64,000 nt of DNA, from contig NZ_PEJS01000001.1 of the NCBI RefSeq assembly GCF_002750975.1, positions 1,302,001 through 1,366,000 on the forward strand, given 5' to 3'. This document shows positions 50,246-59,874 of the stretch, in pieces. Made by a program: the position numbers and the translations under genes. The number at the start of each line of letters is the position of its first letter. Position 1 is the first letter of the stretch. This DNA comes from Stenotrophomonas indicatrix (lineage in GTDB: Bacteria > Pseudomonadota > Gammaproteobacteria > Xanthomonadales > Xanthomonadaceae). A model generated the notes under the pieces. The model was not told the origin of the DNA, searched no databases, and saw nothing but the letters and a program-made list of their open reading frames with translations.

Positions 50246-50809
50246 TCACCGGCTCGGATCGCGTTCCGGGCTCGGCCGCTTGGCCAGCTTGCGCTGCAGC
50301 GAACGCCGGTGCATGCCGAGCAGCCGCGCGGCCGCCGACACATTGCCGCCGGTTTCATGCATCGCCTGCTGGATGTGTTCCCACTGCAGGCGGCTGATCG
50401 GGGTCATCGCATCAGGCACTTCCATCTCGCCGTCATCGGCGGGGCCATCGTCTTCCTCGCCCAGCGCACGCAGGATCATCGGCACCGTCGATGGCTTCGG
50501 CAGGTAGTCGTCGGCGCCCAGCTTGATCGCCTCCACTGCGGTGGCGATGCTGGCATAGCCGGTCACCAGCAGGATCCGCATGTCTGCGCGCAGCGCGCGC
50601 AACGGCTGTATCAGGGCCAGCCCGGAATCGCTGCCCAGCTTCAGGTCGATCAGCGCGAACGCCGGCGGATGCTGGCGGGCCAGTGCCAGCGCGCTGGCGG
50701 CATCCTGTGCGGTCTGCGTCTCCAGCCCTTTGCGGGCCAGGCTGCGCTGCAGGGTGCGCAGGTAGAGTTCGTCGTCGTCGACCAGCAGGCCAAGGGTGGA
50801 AGCAGTCAT
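50246..50809 (-). CDS. RegA/ActR/PrrA-type response regulator
   Basis: 187 residues from ATG 50809, properly spaced from GAGGA; an in-frame ATG at 50815 touches the ribosome site. N-terminal receiver with acidic pocket LLVDDDELY and phospho-Asp in FALIDLKLGSDSG; conserved Lys in DYLPKPS. C-terminal Fis-type helix-turn-helix (GGNVSAAARLLGMHRRSLQRKL). This two-domain form without an AAA+ domain is diagnostic of RegA. It follows the sensor kinase by 2 bases. It should control redox and energy genes. Confidence 0.92.
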   Translation of the reverse strand: MTASTLGLLVDDDELYLRTLQRSLARKGLETQTAQDAASALALARQHPPAFALIDLKLGSDSGLALIQPLRALRADMRILLVTGYASIATAVEAIKLGADDYLPKPSTVPMILRALGEEDDGPADDGEMEVPDAMTPISRLQWEHIQQAMHETGGNVSAAARLLGMHRRSLQRKLAKRPSPERDPSR

Positions 50810-50811
50810 GG

Positions 50812-52032
50812 TCATTCCTCGCGGGGGGCCAACGGCAGGCGGAAGCCGACGCGGCTACCGGCCCCTTGGGCCGGGCGCATCCACATCTCGCCGTCCAGGC
50901 GTTCGATGGTGGCATGGGACAGGGCAAGACCGACGCCCATGCCTTCACTCTTGCTGCTGCCGAACAGCTTGCCCGGCAGCACGGCGGCGCGGGCGTTGAA
51001 GCCATGGCCGTAGTCGCGCACTTCGCCGATCAGGTCGTCGCCTTCGATGCGCAGGCTGAGATCGACGCGCGGTCGGCCGGCCTGCTCGCCGGCATCGGCC
51101 GCGTTGTTCAGCAGCACCATCAGCAGGTGGCCGACGCCCGGGTCCAGCGGCAGGCGCAGGGGTGCGTCGTCGTTGCGATGCAGGTCGATGGTCGGGCGCA
51201 CCAGCCGCCATTGCTCCAGCACCTGCTGGGCCGTGGAGTGGGCGCGCCCGGGGCCGTCATTGGAGGCCGGGGCGGCCAGGGCCAGCACGCGCTCCCGGCA
51301 CTGCACCAGCAGTTCGCGCAGGGTTTCCATGTCCTCGCGCACTTCCGGTTCTTCGCTGCGTTCGGCCACGTCGTCGGCGAGCAGGGTCATCGTCGCCAGC
51401 GGCGTGTTCAGTTCATGCGCCACCGAGGCTGCATGCGTGGCCAGGGCGACGATGCCCTCGTTGCGCGCGAAGCGTTCGCGCAGTGCCGACAGTTCCAGCT
51501 CGCGCTCGCGCAGCGCGATCGCCAGCCGGGTAGAGAAGATCAGTACGACCGCAGCGGACAGCAGGAAGGTGGCGATCACGCCCCAGCGATTGAGGTCCAG
51601 TGCGTTGAAATAGCCCGCCGGCAGCGGTTGCCCGAACAGTCCGCTGGCGGCGTAGCCCAGCAGGCAGGCGCTGGCCACGGCCAGGGCCCAGCGCAGGGGC
51701 AGGGCGAAGGCCGCCAGGGCGATCAGGATCAGGAACAGCGAGCCGAACGGATTGGCGATGCCGCCGCTCCAGCTGACCATCCATGTGAGGATGATCACGT
51801 CCACCAGGATGTGGCCGAAGGCGGTCAGCGGCGCGGTATCGGCCGGCTCCGGGCGCAGCTGCGTATACAGGTTGAATACGGCGAGCACGGCAACGCCCGA
51901 CCACAGCGGCAGTTGCGGCAAGGGCAGTCCCAGCACCCAGGTCGCAACCAGGATGGTGGCCGCCTGGCCAGCCACGGCCAACCAGCGCAGGCTGCACAGG
52001 GTTCGGAGAAACGGGGCGTCGGGACCGGTCAT
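50812..52032 (-). CDS. RegB/ActS/PrrB-type redox sensor kinase
   Basis: 406 residues. Six N-terminal transmembrane helices (about 15-175) include SGGIANPFGSL, the quinone-binding GGxxNPF motif of RegB. The H-box HAASVAHELNTPLATM follows. A cysteine 39 residues after the phospho-histidine (LLVQCRERV) sits close to the redox-active cysteine of RegB. The ATPase domain shows LNNAADAG, VRDYGHGF and GMGVGLALSHATIERL. Start ATG 52032. Divergent from ispG with a 114-base gap. Confidence 0.92.
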   Translation of the reverse strand: MTGPDAPFLRTLCSLRWLAVAGQAATILVATWVLGLPLPQLPLWSGVAVLAVFNLYTQLRPEPADTAPLTAFGHILVDVIILTWMVSWSGGIANPFGSLFLILIALAAFALPLRWALAVASACLLGYAASGLFGQPLPAGYFNALDLNRWGVIATFLLSAAVVLIFSTRLAIALRERELELSALRERFARNEGIVALATHAASVAHELNTPLATMTLLADDVAERSEEPEVREDMETLRELLVQCRERVLALAAPASNDGPGRAHSTAQQVLEQWRLVRPTIDLHRNDDAPLRLPLDPGVGHLLMVLLNNAADAGEQAGRPRVDLSLRIEGDDLIGEVRDYGHGFNARAAVLPGKLFGSSKSEGMGVGLALSHATIERLDGEMWMRPAQGAGSRVGFRLPLAPREE

Positions 52033-52146
52033 TCGCGCCCATCGTATGCGTTCGCGGGGACGGCTGCCTGCGACAATCGGCCGCAGCCGGACTGTCGCCT
52101 GAATGCGACACACCCGGAAGGTCGGGGCGGGCGTTAGAATGCCCGC

Positions 52147-53412
52147 ATGCATGACGCCGTCACCCGCCCTACAGCCCCCTCCGATGCCACTTCCTGGCCC
52201 CGTCGCCTGACCCAAGCGGTCCAGATCGGTGGAGTCACCGTGGGCGGTGGCAAGCCGGTCGTGGTGCAGTCGATGACCAATACCGACACGTCCGATGTGG
52301 CGTCCAGCGTCAAGCAGGTCGCTGAGCTCTGGCGTGCCGGCTCGGAAATGGTGCGCCTGACCGTCAACACGGTCGAAGCGGCCGCGGCGATCCCGCGCAT
52401 CGTCGACAAGCTGGCGATGATGGGCATCGACGTACCGCTGATCGGCGACTTCCACTACAACGGCCACCAGCTGCTGACGGCCGAGCCGGCCTGCGCCGAA
52501 GCACTGGCCAAGTACCGCATCAACCCGGGCAACGTAGGCTTCGGCAAGAAGAAGGACCTGCAGTTCGCGCAGCTGATCGAGTTCGCCATCCGCTACAACA
52601 AGCCGGTGCGCATCGGCGCCAACTGGGGCTCGCTGGACCAGGCCCTGGCGGCCAAGCTGATGGACGAGAACAACCACCGCGAACAGCCCTGGGACGCCGG
52701 CCGCGTGCTGCGCGAGGCGCTGATCCGTTCGGCACTGGATTCGGCCGAGCAGGCCGTCGAGCTGGGGTTGCCGCGCGATCGCATCATCCTGTCGGCCAAG
52801 GTCAGCGGCGTGCAGGAGCTGATCGCGGTCTACCGCGACCTGGCCCAGCGTTCGGACTTCGCCCTGCATCTGGGTCTGACCGAAGCCGGTATCGGCAGCA
52901 AGGGCATCGTCGCCTCGGCGGCGGCGCTCAGCGTGCTGCTGCAGGAAGGCATCGGCGACACCATCCGCATTTCGCTGACGCCCGAACCGGGCCAGTCGCG
53001 CACGCAGGAAGTGATCGTCGCCCAGGAACTGCTGCAGACCACCGGCCAGCGCGCCTTCACTCCGCTGGTCACGGCGTGCCCGGGCTGCGGCCGTACCACC
53101 TCGGAATTCTTCCAGGAGCTGGCCAAGGTGGTGCAGAACCACGTGCGCGAAAAGATGCCGCTGTGGAAGATCCAGCACCCGGGTGCGGAGAACATGACCC
53201 TGGCGGTGATGGGCTGCGTGGTTAACGGGCCGGGTGAGTCGCGGCATGCCAACATCGGCATCTCGCTGCCGGGCACCGGTGAAGCACCGTCGGCACCGGT
53301 GTTCGTCGATGGCGAGAAGAAGGTGACCCTGCGTGGCGAGAACATCGCCCAGGAATTCGTCGCCCTGATCGATGATTACGTTGAACGCACCTATGTCCGA
53401 AGCGCCGGGTAA
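52147..53412 (+). CDS. ispG: HMBPP synthase (4-hydroxy-3-methylbut-2-enyl diphosphate synthase)
   Basis: 421 residues; penultimate MEP-pathway step for isoprenoids, using a [4Fe-4S] cluster. The cluster ligands lie in [17 protein letters not shown] and [20 protein letters not shown]-terminal TIM-barrel motifs [19 protein letters not shown] and [14 protein letters not shown] are present. Start ATG 52147. Its end overlaps the PAP2 gene by 20 bases. It is divergent from a redox two-component system, which may or may not regulate it. Confidence 0.96.
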   Translation: MHDAVTRPTAPSDATSWPRRLTQAVQIGGVTVGGGKPVVVQSMTNTDTSDVASSVKQVAELWRAGSEMVRLTVNTVEAAAAIPRIVDKLAMMGIDVPLIGDFHYNGHQLLTAEPACAEALAKYRINPGNVGFGKKKDLQFAQLIEFAIRYNKPVRIGANWGSLDQALAAKLMDENNHREQPWDAGRVLREALIRSALDSAEQAVELGLPRDRIILSAKVSGVQELIAVYRDLAQRSDFALHLGLTEAGIGSKGIVASAAALSVLLQEGIGDTIRISLTPEPGQSRTQEVIVAQELLQTTGQRAFTPLVTACPGCGRTTSEFFQELAKVVQNHVREKMPLWKIQHPGAENMTLAVMGCVVNGPGESRHANIGISLPGTGEAPSAPVFVDGEKKVTLRGENIAQEFVALIDDYVERTYVRSAG

Positions 53413-54142
53413 GCCGACGATCCTCGCTGCACCGGAGCCCGCCTCCGGCTTCCGCCACTGGATGGCGCGCAATGCTTGGCGGCTGCTGCTGCTGTTTGCC
53501 GGCGTGCTGCTGCCGCTGGCCGGATTCGTCGCCCTGGCCGACGAGGTGCACGAGTTCGAATCCTTCCATTTCGATGCGCCGCTGCTGTGGCAGATGCACG
53601 GCCTGCATTCGCCGTGGCTGGACCATGTGTTCGTGCTGCTGTCGAAGCTGGGCTACGAGTGGTTCCTGATCCCGGCCGATGTGCTGATTGTCGGTGCACT
53701 GGCCTGGCACCGGCGTTGGCGTGAAGCGACCTTCGTGGCCGTGAGCTTCGTAGGGTCGGCGCTGCTCAACATGGGCAGCAAGCACTTCTTCCAGCGTGAC
53801 CGGCCCAGCCTGTGGGAATCGATCGCGCCGGAATCCACGTTCAGTTTCCCCAGTGGCCACGCGATGGGCTCGATGACCCTGGCGGTCACCCTGGTGCTGC
53901 TGGCCTGGAATACCCGCTGGCGCTGGCCGGTACTGCTGCTGGCGCCGTCGTTCAGCCTGCTGGTAAGCGTTTCCCGGGTCTATCTGGGGGTGCATTACCC
54001 CTCCGACATCCTCGCCGGGTGGTGTGCCGCGCTGGTTTGGGTGGTAGGGTGCTATCTGGTCATGTTCAGCCGCCGTCATCCATGGCGACGGCACGGTTCG
54101 CCGCCAGCGACGGCCAGCGAAGCGATCACGCAAGGGGAGTGA
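53393..54142 (+). CDS. PAP2-family membrane phosphatase
   Basis: 249 residues with about six membrane helices. The three-part acid phosphatase signature is complete: [17 protein letters not shown] and [17 protein letters not shown]. Likely to dephosphorylate undecaprenyl pyrophosphate or phosphatidic-type lipids. Start ATG 53393 (MSEAPGKPT) lies inside ispG; 53372 is also possible. Overlap with ispG, an isoprenoid gene, fits a role in undecaprenyl carrier recycling (inference). Confidence 0.87.
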   Translation: MSEAPGKPTILAAPEPASGFRHWMARNAWRLLLLFAGVLLPLAGFVALADEVHEFESFHFDAPLLWQMHGLHSPWLDHVFVLLSKLGYEWFLIPADVLIVGALAWHRRWREATFVAVSFVGSALLNMGSKHFFQRDRPSLWESIAPESTFSFPSGHAMGSMTLAVTLVLLAWNTRWRWPVLLLAPSFSLLVSVSRVYLGVHYPSDILAGWCAALVWVVGCYLVMFSRRHPWRRHGSPPATASEAITQGE

Positions 54143-54344
54143 CGTGGATGCCCTCCCAAGGGCGTCTACCTGAGGGACGGGTTGTTTCGTTGTAACGGGT
54201 TCTGCAGGGCAAGGGGCACGATCAGTGCGTGAAGAATGTGATGCGCAAGGCAGAACGCCGGAATTGCGCAACATCCGCGCTTGCAGTGGTCAGGTGCTCC
54301 TGCCTAGGTTGACCCGTATTGGCCGCATTCGAAGAGGTACGTGA

Positions 54345-54992
54345 ATGACGATTCGAGTCTACCTGGTGGATGACCATGCGTTGGTCCGCACCGGGATGAA
54401 AATGATACTGTCGAGTGAAACCGACATTGAAGTGGTGGGCGAGGCCGAAACGGGCGAAGACGCGCTGCCCGCGATCCGCCAGCTGCAACCGGACGTGGTG
54501 CTGTGTGATCTGCACCTGCCCGGCGTGAGCGGGATGGAAGTAACCGAGCGCATCGTCCGTGGCCACCGCAGCACGCGGGTGGTGATCGTGTCGGTGCTGG
54601 AAGACGGTCCGCTGCCCAAGCGCCTGCTCGAGGCCGGCGCCGCCGGTTACATCGGCAAGGGCTGCGATGCGCAGGAACTGCTGCGTGCGGTGCGCGACGT
54701 AGCTGCCGGACGGCGCTACCTGGGCACGAGCATCGCGCAGAACCTGGCGTTGTCCACCGTGGAAGGCAACGGCTCGCCGTTCGACAACCTGTCGCCGCGT
54801 GAGCTGGAAGTGGCATTGCTGCTGACCCAGGGCCTGCGCCAGGAAGATATCGCCCGTCGTCTGAGCCTGAGCGCGAAGACGGTCAACACGCACAAGGCGC
54901 GGTTGTTCGAGAAGATGGGAATCCACGACAACATCGCGTTGGCGCGGATGGCCAGCCAGTACGGGCTGGTGGATCCGGCACGGCCGCTGTAA
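54345..54992 (+). CDS. GacA/UvrY-like LuxR-type response regulator
   Basis: 215 residues. Receiver domain with YLVDDHALVRTGMKM and phospho-Asp in VVLCDLHLPGVSG; linker; C-terminal LuxR helix-turn-helix LSPRELEVALLLTQGLRQED followed by LSLSAKTVNTHKARLFEKMG. Size and pattern match GacA, which turns on Rsm small RNAs that titrate CsrA. The uvrC gene usually downstream of gacA is absent here. Start ATG 54345 with GAAGAGG upstream. The 200-base upstream gap holds no gene. Confidence 0.87.
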   Translation: MTIRVYLVDDHALVRTGMKMILSSETDIEVVGEAETGEDALPAIRQLQPDVVLCDLHLPGVSGMEVTERIVRGHRSTRVVIVSVLEDGPLPKRLLEAGAAGYIGKGCDAQELLRAVRDVAAGRRYLGTSIAQNLALSTVEGNGSPFDNLSPRELEVALLLTQGLRQEDIARRLSLSAKTVNTHKARLFEKMGIHDNIALARMASQYGLVDPARPL

Positions 54993-55035
54993 GGATTTCA
55001 GCCAACGGCTGAGCCCCTCGCGGTGGTGGGACGGA

Positions 55036-55160
55036 GTTCGTGGGGTTGGCCCTGCGGAGGGATCGCGCAGGGGACGCCGTGAATCCATCCCTGGAGGCTC
55101 GGGCGCGCCATCCATGGCGCTTACGCCCCTGCGCGATCCCTCCGCAGGGCCACGGACAGG
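55036..55160 (+). repeat. Structured repeat, copy F (forward)
   Basis: Arms 55048-55073 and 55126-55151 are perfectly complementary over 26 bp. Internal hairpins are TCCA/TGGA and GCGCCAT-CC-ATGGCGC. It lies between the convergent response regulator and eda genes. Confidence 0.88.
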
Positions 55161-55211
55161 TTCCGTGCGCTGCCACCGCAGAATGAAGAAGGGAACGGAA
55201 GGAGCGGGTCG

Positions 55212-55257
55212 CGCGCTTTGCGCGCTTGGGGCGGATCCCTTTCCCGGCGGGAAAGGG
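55212..55257. terminator. Two hairpins after eda
   Basis: CCCTTTCCC-GGC-GGGAAAGGG (55237-55257) and GCGCGC-TTT-GCGCGC (about 55211-55225). They lie just past the eda stop on the minus strand and probably end the Entner-Doudoroff transcript. Confidence 0.55.
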
Positions 55258-55275
55258 CTCTGACCCCGCAGTGCG

Positions 55276-55935
55276 TCAGTTGCCGCGTACGCGCTTGACG
55301 ATCTTCGCGGCCTGCGCGGCGCTTTCGCGCACCTTGTCCCACTGGCCGGCCTCGATCCAGCTGCCCGGCACCATCCACGAGCCACCGATGCAGACCACGT
55401 TCTTCTGCTCCAGGTACTCGGCGGCGGTGTTCTCGGTGATGCCACCGGTCGGGCACAGCTTGAGGTCGGCGATCGGGCCGGCTACGCCCTTGATCATCGC
55501 CAGGCCGCCCACGGCCGTGGCCGGGAACAGCTTGCACACGCGGAAACCGCGCGCGTAGAGCGCCAGCAGTTCGGTCGGCGTCGCCGCACCCGGTACCACC
55601 GGCAGCGGTGCCGCAGCCAACGCATCGGCCAGCCCCGGCGGCGTGCCCGGGGTCACCAGGAAATCGGCGCCCGCATCGATCGACTGCTGCATCTGCTCCA
55701 CCGTCAGCACCGTACCGGCGCCGACCACCACATCCGGCAGCTCACGCTTGAGCATCGCCAGCGCTTCCATCGCCACCGGCGTACGCAGCGTCAGCTCGAT
55801 CGCCGGCAATCCGCCTTCCAGCAGCGCCGCGCTGACCGCACGTGCCTGGTCCAGCGTATGAATCGTCACCACCGGCAGGATGCCGGCCGCATGCAACAGC
55901 TCCGCCGCCCGCACCTGATGTTGTTCGATACCCAT
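55276..55935 (-). CDS. eda: KDPG/KHG aldolase
   Basis: 219 residues; splits 2-keto-3-deoxy-6-phosphogluconate into pyruvate and glyceraldehyde-3-phosphate. Motifs: general acid Glu in IELTLRTPVA, PGTPPG, and Schiff-base Lys in VCKLFPATAVGG; LCPTGGITENTAAEYL near the C-terminus. Last gene of the zwf-glk-pgl-edd-eda operon. A structured repeat (copy G) separates it from edd, leaving a 237-base gap, in contrast to the tight packing of the earlier genes. Confidence 0.96.
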   Translation of the reverse strand: MGIEQHQVRAAELLHAAGILPVVTIHTLDQARAVSAALLEGGLPAIELTLRTPVAMEALAMLKRELPDVVVGAGTVLTVEQMQQSIDAGADFLVTPGTPPGLADALAAAPLPVVPGAATPTELLALYARGFRVCKLFPATAVGGLAMIKGVAGPIADLKLCPTGGITENTAAEYLEQKNVVCIGGSWMVPGSWIEAGQWDKVRESAAQAAKIVKRVRGN

Positions 55936-56007
55936 AGCTCTGCTTCTGCCTTTGCTTTCGCTCTAGTTGTGCTTTCAATGATCACTTCGCGGCGTATCGG
56001 CGCCGGA

Positions 56008-56137
56008 AACTGTGATGCGGCGGAGGGCAGGGCGTCGCCAGGACCGTTCGCGCCATGGATGGCGCGATCGAGCCTACAGGGATGTATTTACGGCGTGTCC
56101 TGGCGACGGCCTGCCCTTCGCCGCCCCCTGGAAACCA
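56008..56137 (-). repeat. Structured repeat, copy G (inverted), inside edd-eda
   Basis: Arms 56017-56043 and 56098-56124 pair at 25 of 27 positions, plus one G-T wobble. Internal hairpins are TACA/TGTA and CGCGCCAT/ATGGCGCG. It is the only copy inside an operon, between edd and eda. Confidence 0.85.
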
Positions 56138-56172
56138 ACCGCCGCCACATACCCGCAACGCGCTTCAATCCC

Positions 56173-58089
56173 TCAGGCGTCCTTCGTCTCATGCGGCGCC
56201 GCCGCCGCAGCAGCATCGTGCCCCAGCTCATACTCCGCGTCGTAGTCCCACGGCCCACCGTCAGCCGCCGCCGGACCACACGAAATCGAGATCGCGCCCT
56301 GATCGGCCGGACCCACCACGCGCCGGTTGATCGCGAACAGGTTGCGGCCCAGGTCATTGGCGGCCGGCGCCGTATTCGGCGCATGTGTACGCGCGGCCCA
56401 TTCGGCTGCGTCCACCAGCACTTCAAGCGTGCCGGCCTCACCATCCAGGCGGATGATGTCGCCCTCGCGCACCTTGCCCAGCGGACCACCGCGTGCAGCT
56501 TCCGGCGTCACGTGGATGGCGGCGGGAATCTTGCCCGACGCACCAGACAGGCGACCATCGGTGACCAGCGCCACACGCCGGCCCTGGTTCTGCAGCAGGC
56601 CCAGCAGCGGCGCCAGCGAATGCAGTTCCGGCATGCCGTTCGCACGCGGCCCCTGGTAACGCACCACCGCCACGAAATGCTCGGGCAGCAGGCCGCCGGC
56701 GTGCAGCTTGTTCAGCACCTGCGGCGCATCAACCACCACGGCCGGCGCTTCGATGGTGCGGTACTGCGGCTTCACTGCCGACAATTTGATCAGCGACTTG
56801 CCGAGGTTGCCGCGCAGCAGGCGCAGGCCGCCCTGGCTCTCGAACGGGTTGTCGACACCGCGCACCACTTCTTCATCGGCGCTGCGTTCCAGGCCCGGCA
56901 GGTACACCAGCTTGCCATCGCGCAGCTGCGGCTCGCGCGCGTAGTCGGCCATGCCGCCACGGGCAACGCTGACCAGGTCGCCATGCATCAGGCCGGCCTT
57001 GATCAGTTCACCGAACACGAACGCCGGGCCACCCGCTGCAGCGAAGCGGTTCACGTCGGCTTCGCCGTTCGGATAGACGCGCGCCAGCAGCGGGATCAGC
57101 TGCGACAGCTCGTCGAAGTCGTCCCAGGTCAGCACGATGCCGGCCGCACGTGCCACCGCGATCCAGTGGATGGTGTGGTTGGTCGAGCCGCCGGTGGCCA
57201 TCAGCGCGATGATCGCGTTGATGATCGCGCGCTCGTCGATGATCCGGCCCAGCGGACGGAAGTCGTCGCCCAGCGCGGTGATGTCCAGTGCGCGCTCGGT
57301 GGCTTCGCGGGTCAGTGCATCGCGAAGCGCTGTGTCCGGATTGACGAACGATGCGCCCGGCAGCTGCACGCCCATCGCTTCCAGCAGCACCTGGTTGGAA
57401 TTGGCGGTGCCGTAGAAGGTGCAGGTGCCTGCGCCGTGGTAGGACGCCGATTCGGCTTCCAGCAGTTCTTCGCGGGTGGCTTCGCCGGCGGCGTAGCGCT
57501 CGCGCACTTCGGCCTTCTGCTTGTTGGGAATGCCCGGCGTCATCGGGCCGGCCGGCACGAACACCGCCGGAAGATGGCCGAAGGCGAGGGCGCCGATCAG
57601 CAGGCCCGGCACGATCTTGTCGCACACACCGAGGTACACGGTGGTATCGAACATGTCGTGGCTGAGCCCGATCGCAGTGGCCTGGGCAATGACATCGCGC
57701 GAGAACAGCGACAGCTCCATGCCGCCACGGCCCTGGGTGACGCCGTCGCACATCGCCGGCACAGCGCCGGCAACCTGTGCCGTCGCGCCCAGTTCGCGGG
57801 CCACCGCACGGATCTGTTCGGGATAGGTCTCGAACGGCTGGTGCGCCGACAGCATGTCGTTGTAGGCGGTGATGATGCCCAGGTTGGCCGTCACGCCGCC
57901 GCGCAGGCGGCTCTTGTCGGTGCCACCACAGGCGGCGAAACCGTGGGCGAGGTTGCCGCAGCTGAGGCGGCTGCGGAACGGGCCATCGCGCAGGGAGGCG
58001 TCGATCGCTGCCAGATAGGCGGCGCGCGAAGCGGCGCTGCGGCGGATGACGCGCTCAGTGATGGCTTGCAGTTGCGGATGGAGGCTCAT
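56173..58089 (-). CDS. edd: Phosphogluconate dehydratase
   Basis: 638 residues, slightly longer than E. coli Edd (603). It dehydrates 6-phosphogluconate to KDPG with an iron-sulphur cluster. Motifs: [49 protein letters not shown] and [13 protein letters not shown]; the C-terminus bears [19 protein letters not shown]. Start ATG 58089. It follows pgl by 58 bases. Confidence 0.96.
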   Translation of the reverse strand: MSLHPQLQAITERVIRRSAASRAAYLAAIDASLRDGPFRSRLSCGNLAHGFAACGGTDKSRLRGGVTANLGIITAYNDMLSAHQPFETYPEQIRAVARELGATAQVAGAVPAMCDGVTQGRGGMELSLFSRDVIAQATAIGLSHDMFDTTVYLGVCDKIVPGLLIGALAFGHLPAVFVPAGPMTPGIPNKQKAEVRERYAAGEATREELLEAESASYHGAGTCTFYGTANSNQVLLEAMGVQLPGASFVNPDTALRDALTREATERALDITALGDDFRPLGRIIDERAIINAIIALMATGGSTNHTIHWIAVARAAGIVLTWDDFDELSQLIPLLARVYPNGEADVNRFAAAGGPAFVFGELIKAGLMHGDLVSVARGGMADYAREPQLRDGKLVYLPGLERSADEEVVRGVDNPFESQGGLRLLRGNLGKSLIKLSAVKPQYRTIEAPAVVVDAPQVLNKLHAGGLLPEHFVAVVRYQGPRANGMPELHSLAPLLGLLQNQGRRVALVTDGRLSGASGKIPAAIHVTPEAARGGPLGKVREGDIIRLDGEAGTLEVLVDAAEWAARTHAPNTAPAANDLGRNLFAINRRVVGPADQGAISISCGPAAADGGPWDYDAEYELGHDAAAAAAPHETKDA

Positions 58090-58147
58090 TGGCTACCGGC
58101 GTTCGAGGTGGCGAGAGGCAAGCGGCAGCAAGGCGCCGCCGCCGACA

Positions 58148-58870
58148 TCAATCAGCCCAGTGGACGCGCAGGCGCGCGCCTTCCAGGTTGATCGCGTTGA
58201 GGATCGGATACTGCTGCGGGTCGTTGCTGTCCAATGCCTGGCGCAGCACCTGCAGCTTCTGCTTGCCGCGCAGCAGCAGCAGACGCTGGCGGCACTGGGC
58301 CAGGCCGCGCGGGGTCAGGGTGATGCGCAGCGGCCACTGGTTGGCACCGGGGCATCCGGTGGCATCCAGCGCGGCGTACGGCAGGGTGCTTTCCAGCGCG
58401 CGGGTCAGGTCCTTCGAGCCCGGGAACAGCGAGGCGGTATGGCCGTCGTTGCCCATGCCCAGTGCGACCAGGCTTGGCGCCTGGCTGTGCTGGGCCTGCA
58501 GGTTGGCGGTGTACACGCATTCGGGCAGCGGCTTGCCGATCCGCACCAGCGGATCGAAGTGCGCACCTTCGGCACGTGTGAGCAGGTTCTCGCGCACCAG
58601 CCATGCATTGCTGTCGCGATCCTGCGGCGACAACCAGCGCTCGTCGGCCAGGCTCACTTCAACGCGGTCCCAATGCACGTCCAGCTCGGCCAGCGCCTGG
58701 TATACCGGGGCCGGCGTAGTACCGCCGGACAGCAGGATGCGTGCGCGGCCCAGTTCGGTGATGTCGTGGTTGATCGCCTGCGCCATTTCGGCTGCAACCG
58801 CTTCGATCCAGCCATCGGCATCGCCATGGTTGATGAAGTCGATACGGTCGTCCTGGAAGATGGGGGTCAT
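58148..58870 (-). CDS. pgl: 6-Phosphogluconolactonase, DevB type
   Basis: 240 residues. NagB-like fold with LSGGTTPAPVYQAL, SLADERWLSPQDRDSN and LGMGNDGHTASLFPGS, the DevB signature. Hydrolyses 6-phosphogluconolactone, the product of Zwf. Start ATG 58870, overlapping the glk stop (ATGA), so production is coupled. Confidence 0.95.
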   Translation of the reverse strand: MTPIFQDDRIDFINHGDADGWIEAVAAEMAQAINHDITELGRARILLSGGTTPAPVYQALAELDVHWDRVEVSLADERWLSPQDRDSNAWLVRENLLTRAEGAHFDPLVRIGKPLPECVYTANLQAQHSQAPSLVALGMGNDGHTASLFPGSKDLTRALESTLPYAALDATGCPGANQWPLRITLTPRGLAQCRQRLLLLRGKQKLQVLRQALDSNDPQQYPILNAINLEGARLRVHWAD

Positions 58871-59874
58871 GCGGCAACTCCTGGTGCGTCACGTTCGGCG
58901 TCGGCAGCATAGGCAGCGGCGCCCAGCAGTCCGGCGTGGGGATGCATCACGGCCAGCGATGGCACCCGCGCCATGATCGAAGAGAACCGGCCCTTGTGTT
59001 CGAAGCGCTGGCGGAAACCGGAGTGCTGCAATGAATCGAGCATCTTCGGAGTCAGCCCACCGGTCAGGAACACACCATCCCAGGCGCCCTGGGTCAGCAC
59101 CAGATCACCGGCAATGGCGCCGAACACCGCGCAGAACACATCCACGGTACGCATCGCCTGTGGATCGCCGTGCAGGGCGCGGGCGGTCACGTCCACCGGT
59201 TGCAGTTGGCCCGGGTCGATACCCGCCATCTCGCAGATTGCGCGATGGATGTTGACCAGGCCGGGGCCGCAGATCAGCCGCTCGTTGGAGACACGCCCGA
59301 ACTGCTCGGACAGGATCTCCAGGATGCGGATCTCTTCCGGCGTTCCCGGCGGGAAGCTGACATGGCCGCCCTCGGTTTCCAGCGGGTAACAGCGGCCGTG
59401 GCGAAGGATCAGGCCGCCGACGCCGAGGCCAGTACCTGGGCCGATCACTGCGTAGTTGCGCGGCTGACCCGGCTTGCCCGGAACCCAGGCGGCACCGCCG
59501 ACCTGGACCACGTCATCGGGTTGCAGCAGCGAAATCGCCATCGCCTGCGCGGCGAAGTCGTTGATCAGGTGCAGTTCGTTGAAACCAAGCATCGCGGCCG
59601 TGCGGCTGCGCGAGATCACCCACGGATGGTTGGTGATGCGGGCTTCGTCACCATCGACACGACCGGCGACTGCGAACACGCCACGGCTTGCGGTGGCACC
59701 GATCTGCTCCAGATGGTGGCGCGCGGCATCACCCAGCGACGGGAACTCCGCCACGGCGTACTCGCGGATGCTCTCTTTCAGCAGCGGGGCGTCCTGCGAG
59801 GTGTCGGCAAGGGCGAAGCGGGCATTGGTACCACCGATGTCGGCGACCAGCACGGGCTGCGAGCTGGCACTCAT
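58867..59874 (-). CDS. glk: Glucokinase
   Basis: 335 residues of the bacterial glucokinase family. Phosphate-binding motif VADIGGTNARFALAD at the N-terminus, catalytic region LINDFAAQAMAI, VIGPGTGLGVGGLI, then EGGHVSFPP. Phosphorylates glucose for the Entner-Doudoroff route. Coupled by 4-base overlaps to zwf upstream and pgl downstream. Confidence 0.95.
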   Translation of the reverse strand: MSASSQPVLVADIGGTNARFALADTSQDAPLLKESIREYAVAEFPSLGDAARHHLEQIGATASRGVFAVAGRVDGDEARITNHPWVISRSRTAAMLGFNELHLINDFAAQAMAISLLQPDDVVQVGGAAWVPGKPGQPRNYAVIGPGTGLGVGGLILRHGRCYPLETEGGHVSFPPGTPEEIRILEILSEQFGRVSNERLICGPGLVNIHRAICEMAGIDPGQLQPVDVTARALHGDPQAMRTVDVFCAVFGAIAGDLVLTQGAWDGVFLTGGLTPKMLDSLQHSGFRQRFEHKGRFSSIMARVPSLAVMHPHAGLLGAAAYAADAERDAPGVAA

